Assembly: GCF_030811215.1 (NCBI RefSeq)
Contig: NZ_JAUSQM010000001.1
Location: forward strand, 1,054,001 to 1,118,000
From: Nocardioides massiliensis
GTDB taxonomy: Bacteria > Actinomycetota > Actinomycetes > Propionibacteriales > Nocardioidaceae
DNA: 64,000 nt
Reading direction: 5' to 3'
Shown here: positions 42,324 to 50,032 of the stretch, piece after piece
Layout: each line of letters opens with the position of its first letter
Numbering within the stretch: the stretch's first letter is position 1
Position numbers and translations under genes: made by a program
Notes under the pieces: model-generated
What the model was told of the DNA's origin: nothing
Database searches by the model: none
The model's input: the letters and a program-made list of their open reading frames with translations, nothing else

Positions 42324-43507
42324 CCGAGACTCATCATCCCGGTGCGCGCGTCGGTCTCGGGGCTGAGGTAGAACCGCTGGACGGCCACCGTGATGGCCTC
42401 GGCGACCACGTCGCGGAAGGCGGGGTCGGCCAGGCGTGCGGCGTCGGACGGGTTCGTGATGTAGCCGAGGTCGATGCGGACCGCGGGCATCGTCGTACGC
42501 CGCAGGACGTCCCAGGTCTTGGGGTGGGTGCGCAGGTCGAGGAGGTCGGTGCGCGCGACGATCTCGCGCTGGACCAGGCCGGCGAAGCGCTCACCAGCGG
42601 CCGACCAGGCGCCGTGCCCCTCGATGCCGTAGAAGTACGTCGCGACCCCGGACGCCTCGGGGTGGGACGAGTCGTCGATGTGCAGCGTCACCGTCAGGTC
42701 GGCACGCACGCGGTTGGCGAACGCCGCCCGGTCGCTCTCGGCGAAGCCCTCGTTGCCGCCGGCGCGACGGCCTCCGCGCGCGGTCCCGGTCGGCTCGGCG
42801 CCCCGGGTGAGGTGGGCCTGGACCCCGAGCGGGACCAGGCGACCCTCGACCCGCCGGGCCAGGTCGAGCACGGCGTCGTCGGCGGCACGGACCTGGGCAG
42901 CACCGAGGGTGCCACCCCAGGCGTGGTCGGCCGGGTCGATCACGACGACCTTGCCGGCCAGCTGGGGCCCGGCCTCGCGGATCCGCGCCTCGGTGCGCAG
43001 CGTGTTGGGGGCGCCGCCGCTGACCAACGGGTTGAGCCGGCGCAGGGCCCGCAGGGTGGCGGGCCCGCACGTGCCGTCGTCGGGGACGCCGATGTTGCGC
43101 TGGAACTCCCGGACGGCGCGCTCGGTCTGGGCACCGAAGACGCCGTCGACCCGCCCGACGTCGAAGCCCAGCTCGAGGACGCGGCGCTGCAGCGCCAGCA
43201 CGTCGTCGCCCGCCAGCGGCTGGCCGGAGCGGTAGGTCAGCACCCGGTCGCCGAGCTGCCAGCGTGCCTCGTCGAGGCGGCGGTAGGTGTGCGGACCGAC
43301 GATGCCGTCGACCAGGAGCCCGCGATCCTGCTGGAAGGCGCGCACCGCGCGGTCGAGCGCCTCGTCGAAGACGTCTGCCGGCTCGTCGGGGCCGTCCGGG
43401 GACGCCAAGAGACCGAGGTTCCGCAGCAGGTGCGCGATCTGGCGCACGGCGGGACCCCGGTCTCCGAGGGCGTAGACAGCCACGACAGGAGTGAGCCGAC
43501 GGCTCAC
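42287..43507 (-). CDS. cwlM: CwlM-like amidase-fold protein, probably inactive
   Basis: N-acetylmuramoyl-L-alanine amidase family 3 fold with two N-terminal peptidoglycan-binding domains (about 12-75 and 90-150; VRAFQQDRGLLVDGIVG and VREFQRNIGVPDDGTCG). 406 residues, no signal peptide, so cytoplasmic. In mycobacteria CwlM does not cut peptidoglycan; phosphorylated by PknB it activates MurA. Here too the catalytic site is degraded: the zinc-ligand Glu is Ala in AADDAVLDLA, IDPGHGG reads IDPADHAWGG, and the catalytic Glu is Asp in RIDLGYITN. GTG overlaps the trxA stop. PknB is encoded in the same window. Confidence 0.9.
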   Translation of the reverse strand: MSRRLTPVVAVYALGDRGPAVRQIAHLLRNLGLLASPDGPDEPADVFDEALDRAVRAFQQDRGLLVDGIVGPHTYRRLDEARWQLGDRVLTYRSGQPLAGDDVLALQRRVLELGFDVGRVDGVFGAQTERAVREFQRNIGVPDDGTCGPATLRALRRLNPLVSGGAPNTLRTEARIREAGPQLAGKVVVIDPADHAWGGTLGAAQVRAADDAVLDLARRVEGRLVPLGVQAHLTRGAEPTGTARGGRRAGGNEGFAESDRAAFANRVRADLTVTLHIDDSSHPEASGVATYFYGIEGHGAWSAAGERFAGLVQREIVARTDLLDLRTHPKTWDVLRRTTMPAVRIDLGYITNPSDAARLADPAFRDVVAEAITVAVQRFYLSPETDARTGMMSLGQLREALERLDR

Positions 43508-43827
43508 AGGTAGTCGGCCAGCTCCTTGGCCAGTGCAGCCTTGGGCTTGGCGCCCACGATCTGCTTGACGAGCTCGCCACCGGAGTAGACGTTGAGCGTC
43601 GGGATGCCGGTGACGCGGTACGACGCCGGGGTGGCGGGGTTCTCGTCGACGTTCATCTTCACGAACGTCAGCTTCTCGCCGTGCTCGGCGTTGAGCTCCT
43701 CGAGGATCGGGGCGACCTGGCGGCACGGTCCGCACCACTCGGCCCAGAAGTCCACGAGGACGGGCTTGTCGGACTTGAGCACGGTGCTCTCGAAGTCGGC
43801 GTCGGTGACGGCCTGGATGTCAGCCAC
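43504..43827 (-). CDS. trxA: Thioredoxin
   Basis: Dithiol-disulfide reductase, 107 residues with the active site FWAEWCGPCRQ and the cis-Pro in VTGIPTLNVY. Cytoplasmic. Corresponds in place to mycobacterial trxC. It follows trxB by 45 bp, giving its own reductase in one unit, and overlaps cwlM by 4 bp. Confidence 0.97.
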   Translation of the reverse strand: MADIQAVTDADFESTVLKSDKPVLVDFWAEWCGPCRQVAPILEELNAEHGEKLTFVKMNVDENPATPASYRVTGIPTLNVYSGGELVKQIVGAKPKAALAKELADYL

Positions 43828-43872
43828 GGGGTTTCCTCTCGATCGGTGGTGCAGGGATTCGGGGAGGACGGC

Positions 43873-44889
43873 TCAGGAGAGCGCGTTCTCGGTGATCAGG
43901 GCGGTCGCCGCGACGCTCGCGGCGTCCGGGGCGCCGTTGCCGCCCGCCTGGGCGAGGTCGGCGAGGTAGCGCTCGGCGTCGAGCGCGGCTGCGCACCCGG
44001 TGCCGGCGGCGGTGATCGCCTGGCGGTAGCGGTGGTCGACGAGGTCGCCGCAGGCGAAGACGCCCGGCACGTTGGTGCGGGTCGTGGGGTGGTCGACGAG
44101 GACGTAGCCCTCGGCGTCGAGGTCGACCTGTCCGGTCAGCAGCTCCGAGCGCGGGTCGTGGCCGATCGCGATGAACAGCCCGGTGGCGTCGAGCTCGCGC
44201 TTCTCGCCGGTCACGGTGTCGACCAGGGTGAGGCCGGTGAGCTTGTCCTCGCCGTGGATGGTGTCGACGGCCGAGTTCCAGGCGATCTCGATCTTCGGGT
44301 CGTCGAAGGCGCGCTGGGCCATGATCTTGGAGGCCCGCAGCTCGTCGCGGCGCACGATCAGGGTGACCTTGGAGCCGAAGCGCGACAGGAAGGTCGCCTC
44401 CTCGACCGCCGAGTCTCCGCCCCCGACGACGGCGATGTGCTGCTCGCGGAAGAAGAAGCCGTCGCAGGTGGCGCACCAGCTCACGCCGTGGCCGGACAGC
44501 CGCTCCTCGTCCGGGAGACCGAGCTTGCGGTAGCCCGAGCCCGTGGCCAGGATCACCGCGCGCGCCGCGAAGGAGCCCTCGGCGGTGCGGACGGTCTTGA
44601 CCGGTCCGGTCAGGTCGACCTCGATGACGTCGTCGGAGACCAGCTCGGCACCGAACCGCTCGGCCTGCGCGCGCATCTCGTCCATCAGCGCGGGGCCCTG
44701 GATGCCGTCGCGGAACCCGGGGAAGTTCTCCACCTCGGTGGTGTTCATCAGCGCACCGCCGGCCGTGACCGAGCCCTCGAAGACCAGGGGGGAGAGGGCC
44801 GCCCGCGCCGCGTAGATGGCGGCGGTGTATCCGGCCGGGCCGGAGCCCACGACGATGACGTCGCGGATGTCGGACGGGTGGTCGCTCAT
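43873..44889 (-). CDS. trxB: Thioredoxin-disulfide reductase
   Basis: FAD/NADPH flavoenzyme that reduces thioredoxin. 338 residues with FAD-binding [16 protein letters not shown], the redox pair WCATCDG, NADPH-binding [13 protein letters not shown] and the final FAD motif [21 protein letters not shown] before the ATG at 44889. Upstream on the minus strand TAGGAT near 44935 may be a promoter. The sigM/anti-sigma pair lies upstream; in mycobacteria SigM-type regions also adjoin trxB2-trxC. Confidence 0.97.
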   Translation of the reverse strand: MSDHPSDIRDVIVVGSGPAGYTAAIYAARAALSPLVFEGSVTAGGALMNTTEVENFPGFRDGIQGPALMDEMRAQAERFGAELVSDDVIEVDLTGPVKTVRTAEGSFAARAVILATGSGYRKLGLPDEERLSGHGVSWCATCDGFFFREQHIAVVGGGDSAVEEATFLSRFGSKVTLIVRRDELRASKIMAQRAFDDPKIEIAWNSAVDTIHGEDKLTGLTLVDTVTGEKRELDATGLFIAIGHDPRSELLTGQVDLDAEGYVLVDHPTTRTNVPGVFACGDLVDHRYRQAITAAGTGCAAALDAERYLADLAQAGGNGAPDAASVAATALITENALS

Positions 44890-44971
44890 GCGGGACTCCT
44901 GCGGGTTGGGGGGCTTACGGGCCTCAACCGATCCTAGGCAGAGGGCATTCCCACGCCGAGCGTGTCTCGGG

Positions 44972-45754
44972 TCATGCGGGCGCGATCACGCTCGCCCGCG
45001 GCGCCACGCTCGCGTCGCGCGCCAGCTCCCGGCACTGCCAGGCTTCGAGGACCCGCTCGTCGGCACCCGCGCCCCGGGTGCCGGGGAGGCGGGCGACGAG
45101 TACGCCGGGGCGTCGGTCGAGCCGCACCCGCCAGGCACGGTCACCGTCGGCCAGGTCCGGCACGGGACAGGCACCGCTCGTCCGGCTGGTGGTGAGCTCC
45201 GGCTCGGGGGCGTCGGCGGCCGGGCCGTCCCGCCGCTCCAGCTGTGCCTCCAGCACCGTCACCGTGCCGGGGGCGGTGACGGCGAAGGTGGCGGTGCGCA
45301 GGGCGGGGACGGCGTACGCCGAGGCGGCGTTCATCGGGACGCGAAGCCCGTCACCGCGGGCGAGGTCCTCGCTGTCGTCGGTCAGCGCCTGCGGACCCGC
45401 GGACGAGAGCTCGGACCCGCCGGATCGCCCGGCGCCGTCCGATTCGGCCTCCGAGCCGGCTGTGGTGCCGGCAGCGGTGGTCGCGGAGTCCGAGTCCGCA
45501 CCCGAGCCGAGGACCTGCACGGCGCCGAGCCCCACGACACTCGCGACCGTGGCGGCGGCCAGCACGGCGCCCCAGCGCCGCCGGCGGGTGGTGTCGCGGG
45601 GCGCCAGCGCCACGACGGTCGGGTCACGCTCCTCTGCGGCGAGGTCCGCGAGTACGCCGTCCAGCCGCGCGCTCACCTCGGCCGGCAGCGGCGGGGTGGG
45701 CAGGTCACCGAGCAGCGCACGCACGGCGTCGTGGTCCTCGGGTCGGTCACGCAT
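44972..45754 (-). CDS. Membrane anti-sigma factor (RsmA-like)
   Basis: Single-pass membrane protein, 260 residues, encoded directly after the sigma factor with an 8-bp overlap, the usual position for a cognate anti-sigma factor. N-terminal cytoplasmic part (about 1-60, with [20 protein letters not shown]), membrane segment (about 66-85, [20 protein letters not shown]), extracellular Ser/Asp-rich linker and a compact domain with a Cys pair (GACPVPDL and EAWQCRELA). No zinc-binding HxxxCxxC motif, so it is the ZAS-free type. Start ATG 45754 has GGAGG 8 nt before it. Counterpart of Rv3912 by position. Confidence 0.8.
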   Translation of the reverse strand: MRDRPEDHDAVRALLGDLPTPPLPAEVSARLDGVLADLAAEERDPTVVALAPRDTTRRRRWGAVLAAATVASVVGLGAVQVLGSGADSDSATTAAGTTAGSEAESDGAGRSGGSELSSAGPQALTDDSEDLARGDGLRVPMNAASAYAVPALRTATFAVTAPGTVTVLEAQLERRDGPAADAPEPELTTSRTSGACPVPDLADGDRAWRVRLDRRPGVLVARLPGTRGAGADERVLEAWQCRELARDASVAPRASVIAPA

Positions 45755-46454
45755 GCTGCTCACCTCCTGTCGTGATGTCGCTGTCCGGGGATCGGACGTC
45801 CGGTGGCGGATCGGGGTTCCCCAGCACCGGTTGCAGCAGCGCCGCGAGCCGGGACCGCCCGCGCGAGCACCGGCTCTTCACCGTCCCGGTGGCGACGTCG
45901 AGGATCGTCGCGGCCTCCTGCACGCTGCGACCCTCGATGTCGACGAGGACCAGCGCGACCCGCTGGTCGACCGGGAGTCGGGCCAGCGCGTCGAGCACGA
46001 GGCGGCGGCGCTCGTCGGTCTCGGCGGCGGCGACGGGGTCGCCCCAGGCCGCGTCGGGGCCGCCGACGGTGCCCCGTACGTGGGCGGCGCCGCCGGCGTC
46101 GAGGTCGTCGGGAAGGGGGTCGGCGTGGCGCACCTGCTCACGGCGTACGCGGTCCAGGCACGCGTTGACCACGACGCGGTGCAGCCAGGTCGTGACGGCG
46201 GCGTCGCCGCGGTAGGAGCCGGCGCGGCGATAGGCCGAGATCAGCGCATCCTGCAGGGCGTCGGCCGCGTCGTCGGGGTTGCCGAGGGTGCGCAGGGCGA
46301 CCGCCCAGAGCCGGGCGCGATGGCGGGCGAAGAGCACGCCGAAGGCGTCGGTGTCCCCGGTCAGGTGGGCGGCCAGCAGCGCGCGGTCGTCGCGCGGGTC
46401 GTCGCGCGGATCTTGCTCGGCGTCCCGGGTGGACCGGGCGGCCGGAGGGCTCAC
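45747..46454 (-). CDS. sigM: ECF sigma factor, SigM-like
   Basis: Extracytoplasmic-function sigma factor of 235 residues. Region 2 (about 25-95) has DTDAFGVLFARHRARLW and GDAAVTTWLHRVVVNACLDRVRR; region 4 (about 150-215) has LARLPVDQRVALVLVDIEGRSVQEAA and GTVKSRCSRGRSRL. GTG at 46454 overlaps the upstream pseudokinase stop (GTGA); the anti-sigma gene overlaps its end. SigM identity rests on the synteny sigM-trxB-trxC-cwlM of mycobacteria. Expected targets are envelope genes. Confidence 0.9.
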   Translation of the reverse strand: MSPPAARSTRDAEQDPRDDPRDDRALLAAHLTGDTDAFGVLFARHRARLWAVALRTLGNPDDAADALQDALISAYRRAGSYRGDAAVTTWLHRVVVNACLDRVRREQVRHADPLPDDLDAGGAAHVRGTVGGPDAAWGDPVAAAETDERRRLVLDALARLPVDQRVALVLVDIEGRSVQEAATILDVATGTVKSRCSRGRSRLAALLQPVLGNPDPPPDVRSPDSDITTGGEQHA

Positions 46455-48280
46455 CCGCGGACCACGATCTCGGCGATCTCGCCGCGGAACCGGGAGCCGC
46501 TGGAGGGCAGCGCGGTCAGCCACACGACGACGTAGCGCGCGGAGACGGTCTCGTCGAGCTGGATCCGGGCGGCCTCGTCATAGGTCCCGGAGGCGACCTC
46601 CTCGAGTCCGTCGACGGACGACGGCTCCTCGGTCGCGGCATAGATCGACACCGACGTGGGGGCGCCGACGAAGCGGATCCCCAGGGACCCGACGTCCTGC
46701 ACCTCACCGAGGTCCAGGACCAGCCCGACGCCCGGCTTGAGCGCCGGGAACTGGTCGAAGTACTCCTTGGTGATCCAGGTGGTGCCGGGGTCGCCGTCGA
46801 CGACATTGCCCACCAGCTCGGCGTTCTCCTCGCCGTTGCCGGCCGGGGGCGGGTCGAGGTCCTGCACGGCCACCACGTCGAGCGGTGCACCGGTGGCCGA
46901 CGGGCTCTCGGTCGGCGATTCCCCCGAGTCGGCGCGGGGCGTGCCGCCACCGCGCTGACCGAGGGTGAACGCGACGACGACGGCGACGACGAGCAGCGCG
47001 AGGACGCCGACGGTGGCGGCGACCCGCAGCCACCCGCGGCCCGGTGTCGTGGAGCCTCCGTGGGCGGTGTCGTCGGCCCCGGGGTCGTCCCAGCGCCAGA
47101 AGCCGTCGGGGCTCACCCCGGATCCGGTGCCGGTCCCCGTCCCGGTGGAGGTCGAGAAGCCGGAGACCGGCTGCGGCCGCCGGGGCGCGTCCGGGCTGAA
47201 GAGAGGTCGCGGCTCCGGCTCGGGCAGTGGCGGTGGCGGGGGCGGCGGCGTCCGCCGGGTGTCGCCGAGCGTCGGAGCGTCGCCGTCCCCGTCCGCGCCC
47301 CCGTCCGCGGCTGCGTCCGATCGGCCGTCCCACCCGACCCGGGTGTCGTCGTCGAAGAACATCGGGGCGCCCGCCTGGGTCGCCTCCGGGTCCTCGGTCC
47401 CTGCCGGGGACAGGTCGGCCACAGGCACGGCGGGCGCGGTCCACGCGCGCTCGGGCTGGTGCAGACCGGTGGGGTCGCCGACGAAGTCGCTGAGGGCGGC
47501 CGCGATCTCGTGGGCCGTCTCCACGGCGTACCCCTGCGGATCCGCCTCGGGCTGCAGGGCGCGCTGGCACAGCGCGTCGAGGGGGCGCGGGACACCGGCG
47601 CGGACCTGGCGCGGACGCAGCAGGCGTCCCTGCTCGGCCGGGGCGGGCGGCAGCGCCGAGCCGGACGTGCCGGGCCACCGGCCGGTGAGCGAGACGTAGA
47701 GCAGGGCGGCCAGGTTGACCACGTCGGACTCGTGGTCGCCCAGTGCGGCGCCCTGAGGGCCCCAGGGCTCGCGCGGCTGCGCCAGGACGGCGTCGATCAC
47801 CGACCCGATCAGCTTGACCGAGCCGGTCTCGGTGACGAGGACGTTCTCGGGGATCAGCCGGCCGTGCGCGACGCCGTGTGCGTGCGCTGCGCTGATCGCC
47901 TCGGCGACCTGCTTGACCAGCCACGCCGCGCGGCGCGGCGGCAGCGGCGCCTCCGCGATCAACAGGTCGAGGGACATCCCCGATCCCCACTCGACGACCG
48001 CATAGGCGACGTCGCCGACGATGTCGGCGTCGAAGACGCGCAGGAAGCGACTGTCGGAGACGGCGGCCGAGGCACGGGCGGCGGCGATGACCGGTCGGGC
48101 GCGGGGGTCGTCGGCGGACAGGACGTGGACTGCCACGTCGCGGGCGAGGATCTGGTCCGACGCCCGCCAGAACCGCGCGCCGTCGTGGTCGGTGAGCAGG
48201 TCCTCGAGCCGGTAGCGACGCGCCAGCACGGCACCGTGGCCCCACGGGTCCCCAGGTCGCGGCGGTGCGTCATCGGCCAC
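46451..48280 (-). CDS. Membrane pseudokinase with extracellular discoidin-like domain
   Basis: 609 residues. The N-terminal kinase fold (about 15-270) lacks all catalytic marks: no glycine loop, VAVHVL in place of VAIKxL, HGRLIPENVL for the HRD loop and VKLIGSV for DFG. An acidic, Pro-rich linker follows, a membrane segment (about 430-452, VAATVGVLALLVVAVVVAFTL) and a C-terminal beta domain (about 475-609) like F5/8-type sugar-binding modules: LVGNVVDGDPGTTWIT and SLGIRFVGAPTSVSIY. In mycobacteria this whole module is the C-terminal half of MviN, binding FhaA when phosphorylated. Here it is a separate gene 57 bp after murJ. GTG start with GGGGAGGG upstream. Confidence 0.88.
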   Translation of the reverse strand: MADDAPPRPGDPWGHGAVLARRYRLEDLLTDHDGARFWRASDQILARDVAVHVLSADDPRARPVIAAARASAAVSDSRFLRVFDADIVGDVAYAVVEWGSGMSLDLLIAEAPLPPRRAAWLVKQVAEAISAAHAHGVAHGRLIPENVLVTETGSVKLIGSVIDAVLAQPREPWGPQGAALGDHESDVVNLAALLYVSLTGRWPGTSGSALPPAPAEQGRLLRPRQVRAGVPRPLDALCQRALQPEADPQGYAVETAHEIAAALSDFVGDPTGLHQPERAWTAPAVPVADLSPAGTEDPEATQAGAPMFFDDDTRVGWDGRSDAAADGGADGDGDAPTLGDTRRTPPPPPPPLPEPEPRPLFSPDAPRRPQPVSGFSTSTGTGTGTGSGVSPDGFWRWDDPGADDTAHGGSTTPGRGWLRVAATVGVLALLVVAVVVAFTLGQRGGGTPRADSGESPTESPSATGAPLDVVAVQDLDPPPAGNGEENAELVGNVVDGDPGTTWITKEYFDQFPALKPGVGLVLDLGEVQDVGSLGIRFVGAPTSVSIYAATEEPSSVDGLEEVASGTYDEAARIQLDETVSARYVVVWLTALPSSGSRFRGEIAEIVVRG

Positions 48281-48337
48281 CTGGCACTGCCCTCCCCAGC
48301 TCGTCGGCTTCGGTGTCGTGGAGCCATGGTAGGTCCC

Positions 48338-50032
48338 TCAGCGGCGAGACCGGCCGGGAAGGCGTCGCGCGACCAGCGCGGTCATCTCCTGCACCTCGGC
48401 AACGCGCAGCGCGCGGGCCACGACGAGGTAGACGACCAGCTCGACACCGATGGTGGCGGCCAGGACGGCGATCGCCGCGAACTTGCTGTCGGCCCACGTG
48501 GTGTCGTCGAGCAGGCGTTCGAGGCCGATCATCACGCCGGCCGCCGCGAGCACCGCCGGCACCAGCGCGGCGGCGATGCGCGCGGCGAAGACGCCGAGCG
48601 GGCGCAGCGCCAGGCCCGGGACACCGTCGGTCGTCGTACGACGACGCAGGACGGCGAAGGAGACGATCGCCCCGGCCAGGTAGGCGCTGGCATAGGCCAG
48701 CACGAGGCGCGGCGCGGTGTCGATGGGGTCGATCCCGCGGGTGTAGCCGACCGCGGCGGCGATGTTGACGACCGCGACGATGCACTGGATCCAGAAGACC
48801 GTGCGCGTCTGCTCCATCGCGTAGAAGCCGCGCAGCATCAGGTAGTGGATGGTGAAGAACAACAGCCCGGGTCCGAACAGCGCGAGGGATGGCGCGTAGG
48901 CGTCGGCGCTGTCGGCGGCCGCGCCGTACCCGAAGACCAGCTCGCTGACCGGCAGGGCGACCAGGCCGAGGGCGGCCGCTGCCGGGGCGATGAGGGTCAG
49001 CGCGATCCGCAGGGTCGAGGCGACCTCCCTCCCGAGCCCGCGGCGGTCACCGGCGTTGGCGAGGCGTGACAGGCGCGGGAGCATCGCGGTCGCCAGCGAG
49101 ACCGTGGCCACCGAGTGCGGGAGGATCATCAGCAGGAACGTCTGGGAGTAGACGGTGTAGCCCGTGCCGGTCTCGGCCACGGCGCCGGCGGCGGCTCCGG
49201 ACGACGCCACCCGGACCACGACCGTGTAGGCGATCTGGTTGACGATGACGAAGCCGATCGTCCAGCCGGCCAGCCGGGCGGTGTGTCCCAGGCCGGAGCC
49301 GCGGACGTCGAAGCGGGGGCGGTAGCGCACCCCGGCCGCGCGCAGGAACGGCACCAGCACCGCCAGCTGGACCACGATGCCGAACGTCGAGCCGAGGCCG
49401 AGGACGAGCTCCTGGGAGGAGGAGTACGCCGCGTTGACGTCGGAGGTCGGGCCGAAGACCCACAGGTAGCCGCCCAGCACCGCCATCGAGACGACGTTGT
49501 TGGCGATCGGCGCCCACATCATCGGGCCGAACACCCCGCGGGCGTTGAGCACCTGGCCGACCAGCGTGAACATCCCGTAGAAGAAGACCTGCGGCAGGCA
49601 GTAGCGCGCGAGGTTGATGATCGACTCGCGGTGCTCGGCGTACGCCGGCTCGAAGAACTGGTCGCTGAGCAGCACCTGCATGATCCACGGCGCGCACAGC
49701 ACGAGCAGCGCCGTGACGCCGGCGAGGAACAGGCCGGCGACCGTGATGACGAGGTTGGTGTAGCGCTCTCCGCTCTCCGGTCCCCGCTCGATGGCGCGGA
49801 CCAGCTGGGGCACGAGGACGGCGTTGAAGACGCCGCCGGCGAGCAGGATGTAGAGCATGTTCGGGATCGTGTTGGCGATCGTGAACAGCTCGGCGTGCAG
49901 GAACGCGCCGAGTGCCGCGGCCAGCAGCGCCGCCCGGACGAAGCCGCTGATCCGGGAGACGACGGTGCCCGCGGCCATCACGGCGCTCGAGGCGAGGATG
50001 CTGCTGCGCTCCCGGGCGGCGTCGTCGCTCAC
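48338..50032 (-). CDS. murJ: Lipid II flippase MurJ (MviN)
   Basis: MOP-superfamily transporter that flips lipid II across the membrane. 564 residues, about 14 membrane segments. Conserved TM1 region SAVMAAGTVVSRISGFVRAALLA and NTIPNMLYILLAGGVFNAVLVPQL, with the essential Arg residues, are present. It lacks the C-terminal pseudokinase extension of mycobacterial MviN, which is encoded by the next gene. GTG at 50032 overlaps the stop of the DUF6049 gene (GTGA). Confidence 0.96.
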   Translation of the reverse strand: MSDDAARERSSILASSAVMAAGTVVSRISGFVRAALLAAALGAFLHAELFTIANTIPNMLYILLAGGVFNAVLVPQLVRAIERGPESGERYTNLVITVAGLFLAGVTALLVLCAPWIMQVLLSDQFFEPAYAEHRESIINLARYCLPQVFFYGMFTLVGQVLNARGVFGPMMWAPIANNVVSMAVLGGYLWVFGPTSDVNAAYSSSQELVLGLGSTFGIVVQLAVLVPFLRAAGVRYRPRFDVRGSGLGHTARLAGWTIGFVIVNQIAYTVVVRVASSGAAAGAVAETGTGYTVYSQTFLLMILPHSVATVSLATAMLPRLSRLANAGDRRGLGREVASTLRIALTLIAPAAAALGLVALPVSELVFGYGAAADSADAYAPSLALFGPGLLFFTIHYLMLRGFYAMEQTRTVFWIQCIVAVVNIAAAVGYTRGIDPIDTAPRLVLAYASAYLAGAIVSFAVLRRRTTTDGVPGLALRPLGVFAARIAAALVPAVLAAAGVMIGLERLLDDTTWADSKFAAIAVLAATIGVELVVYLVVARALRVAEVQEMTALVARRLPGRSRR

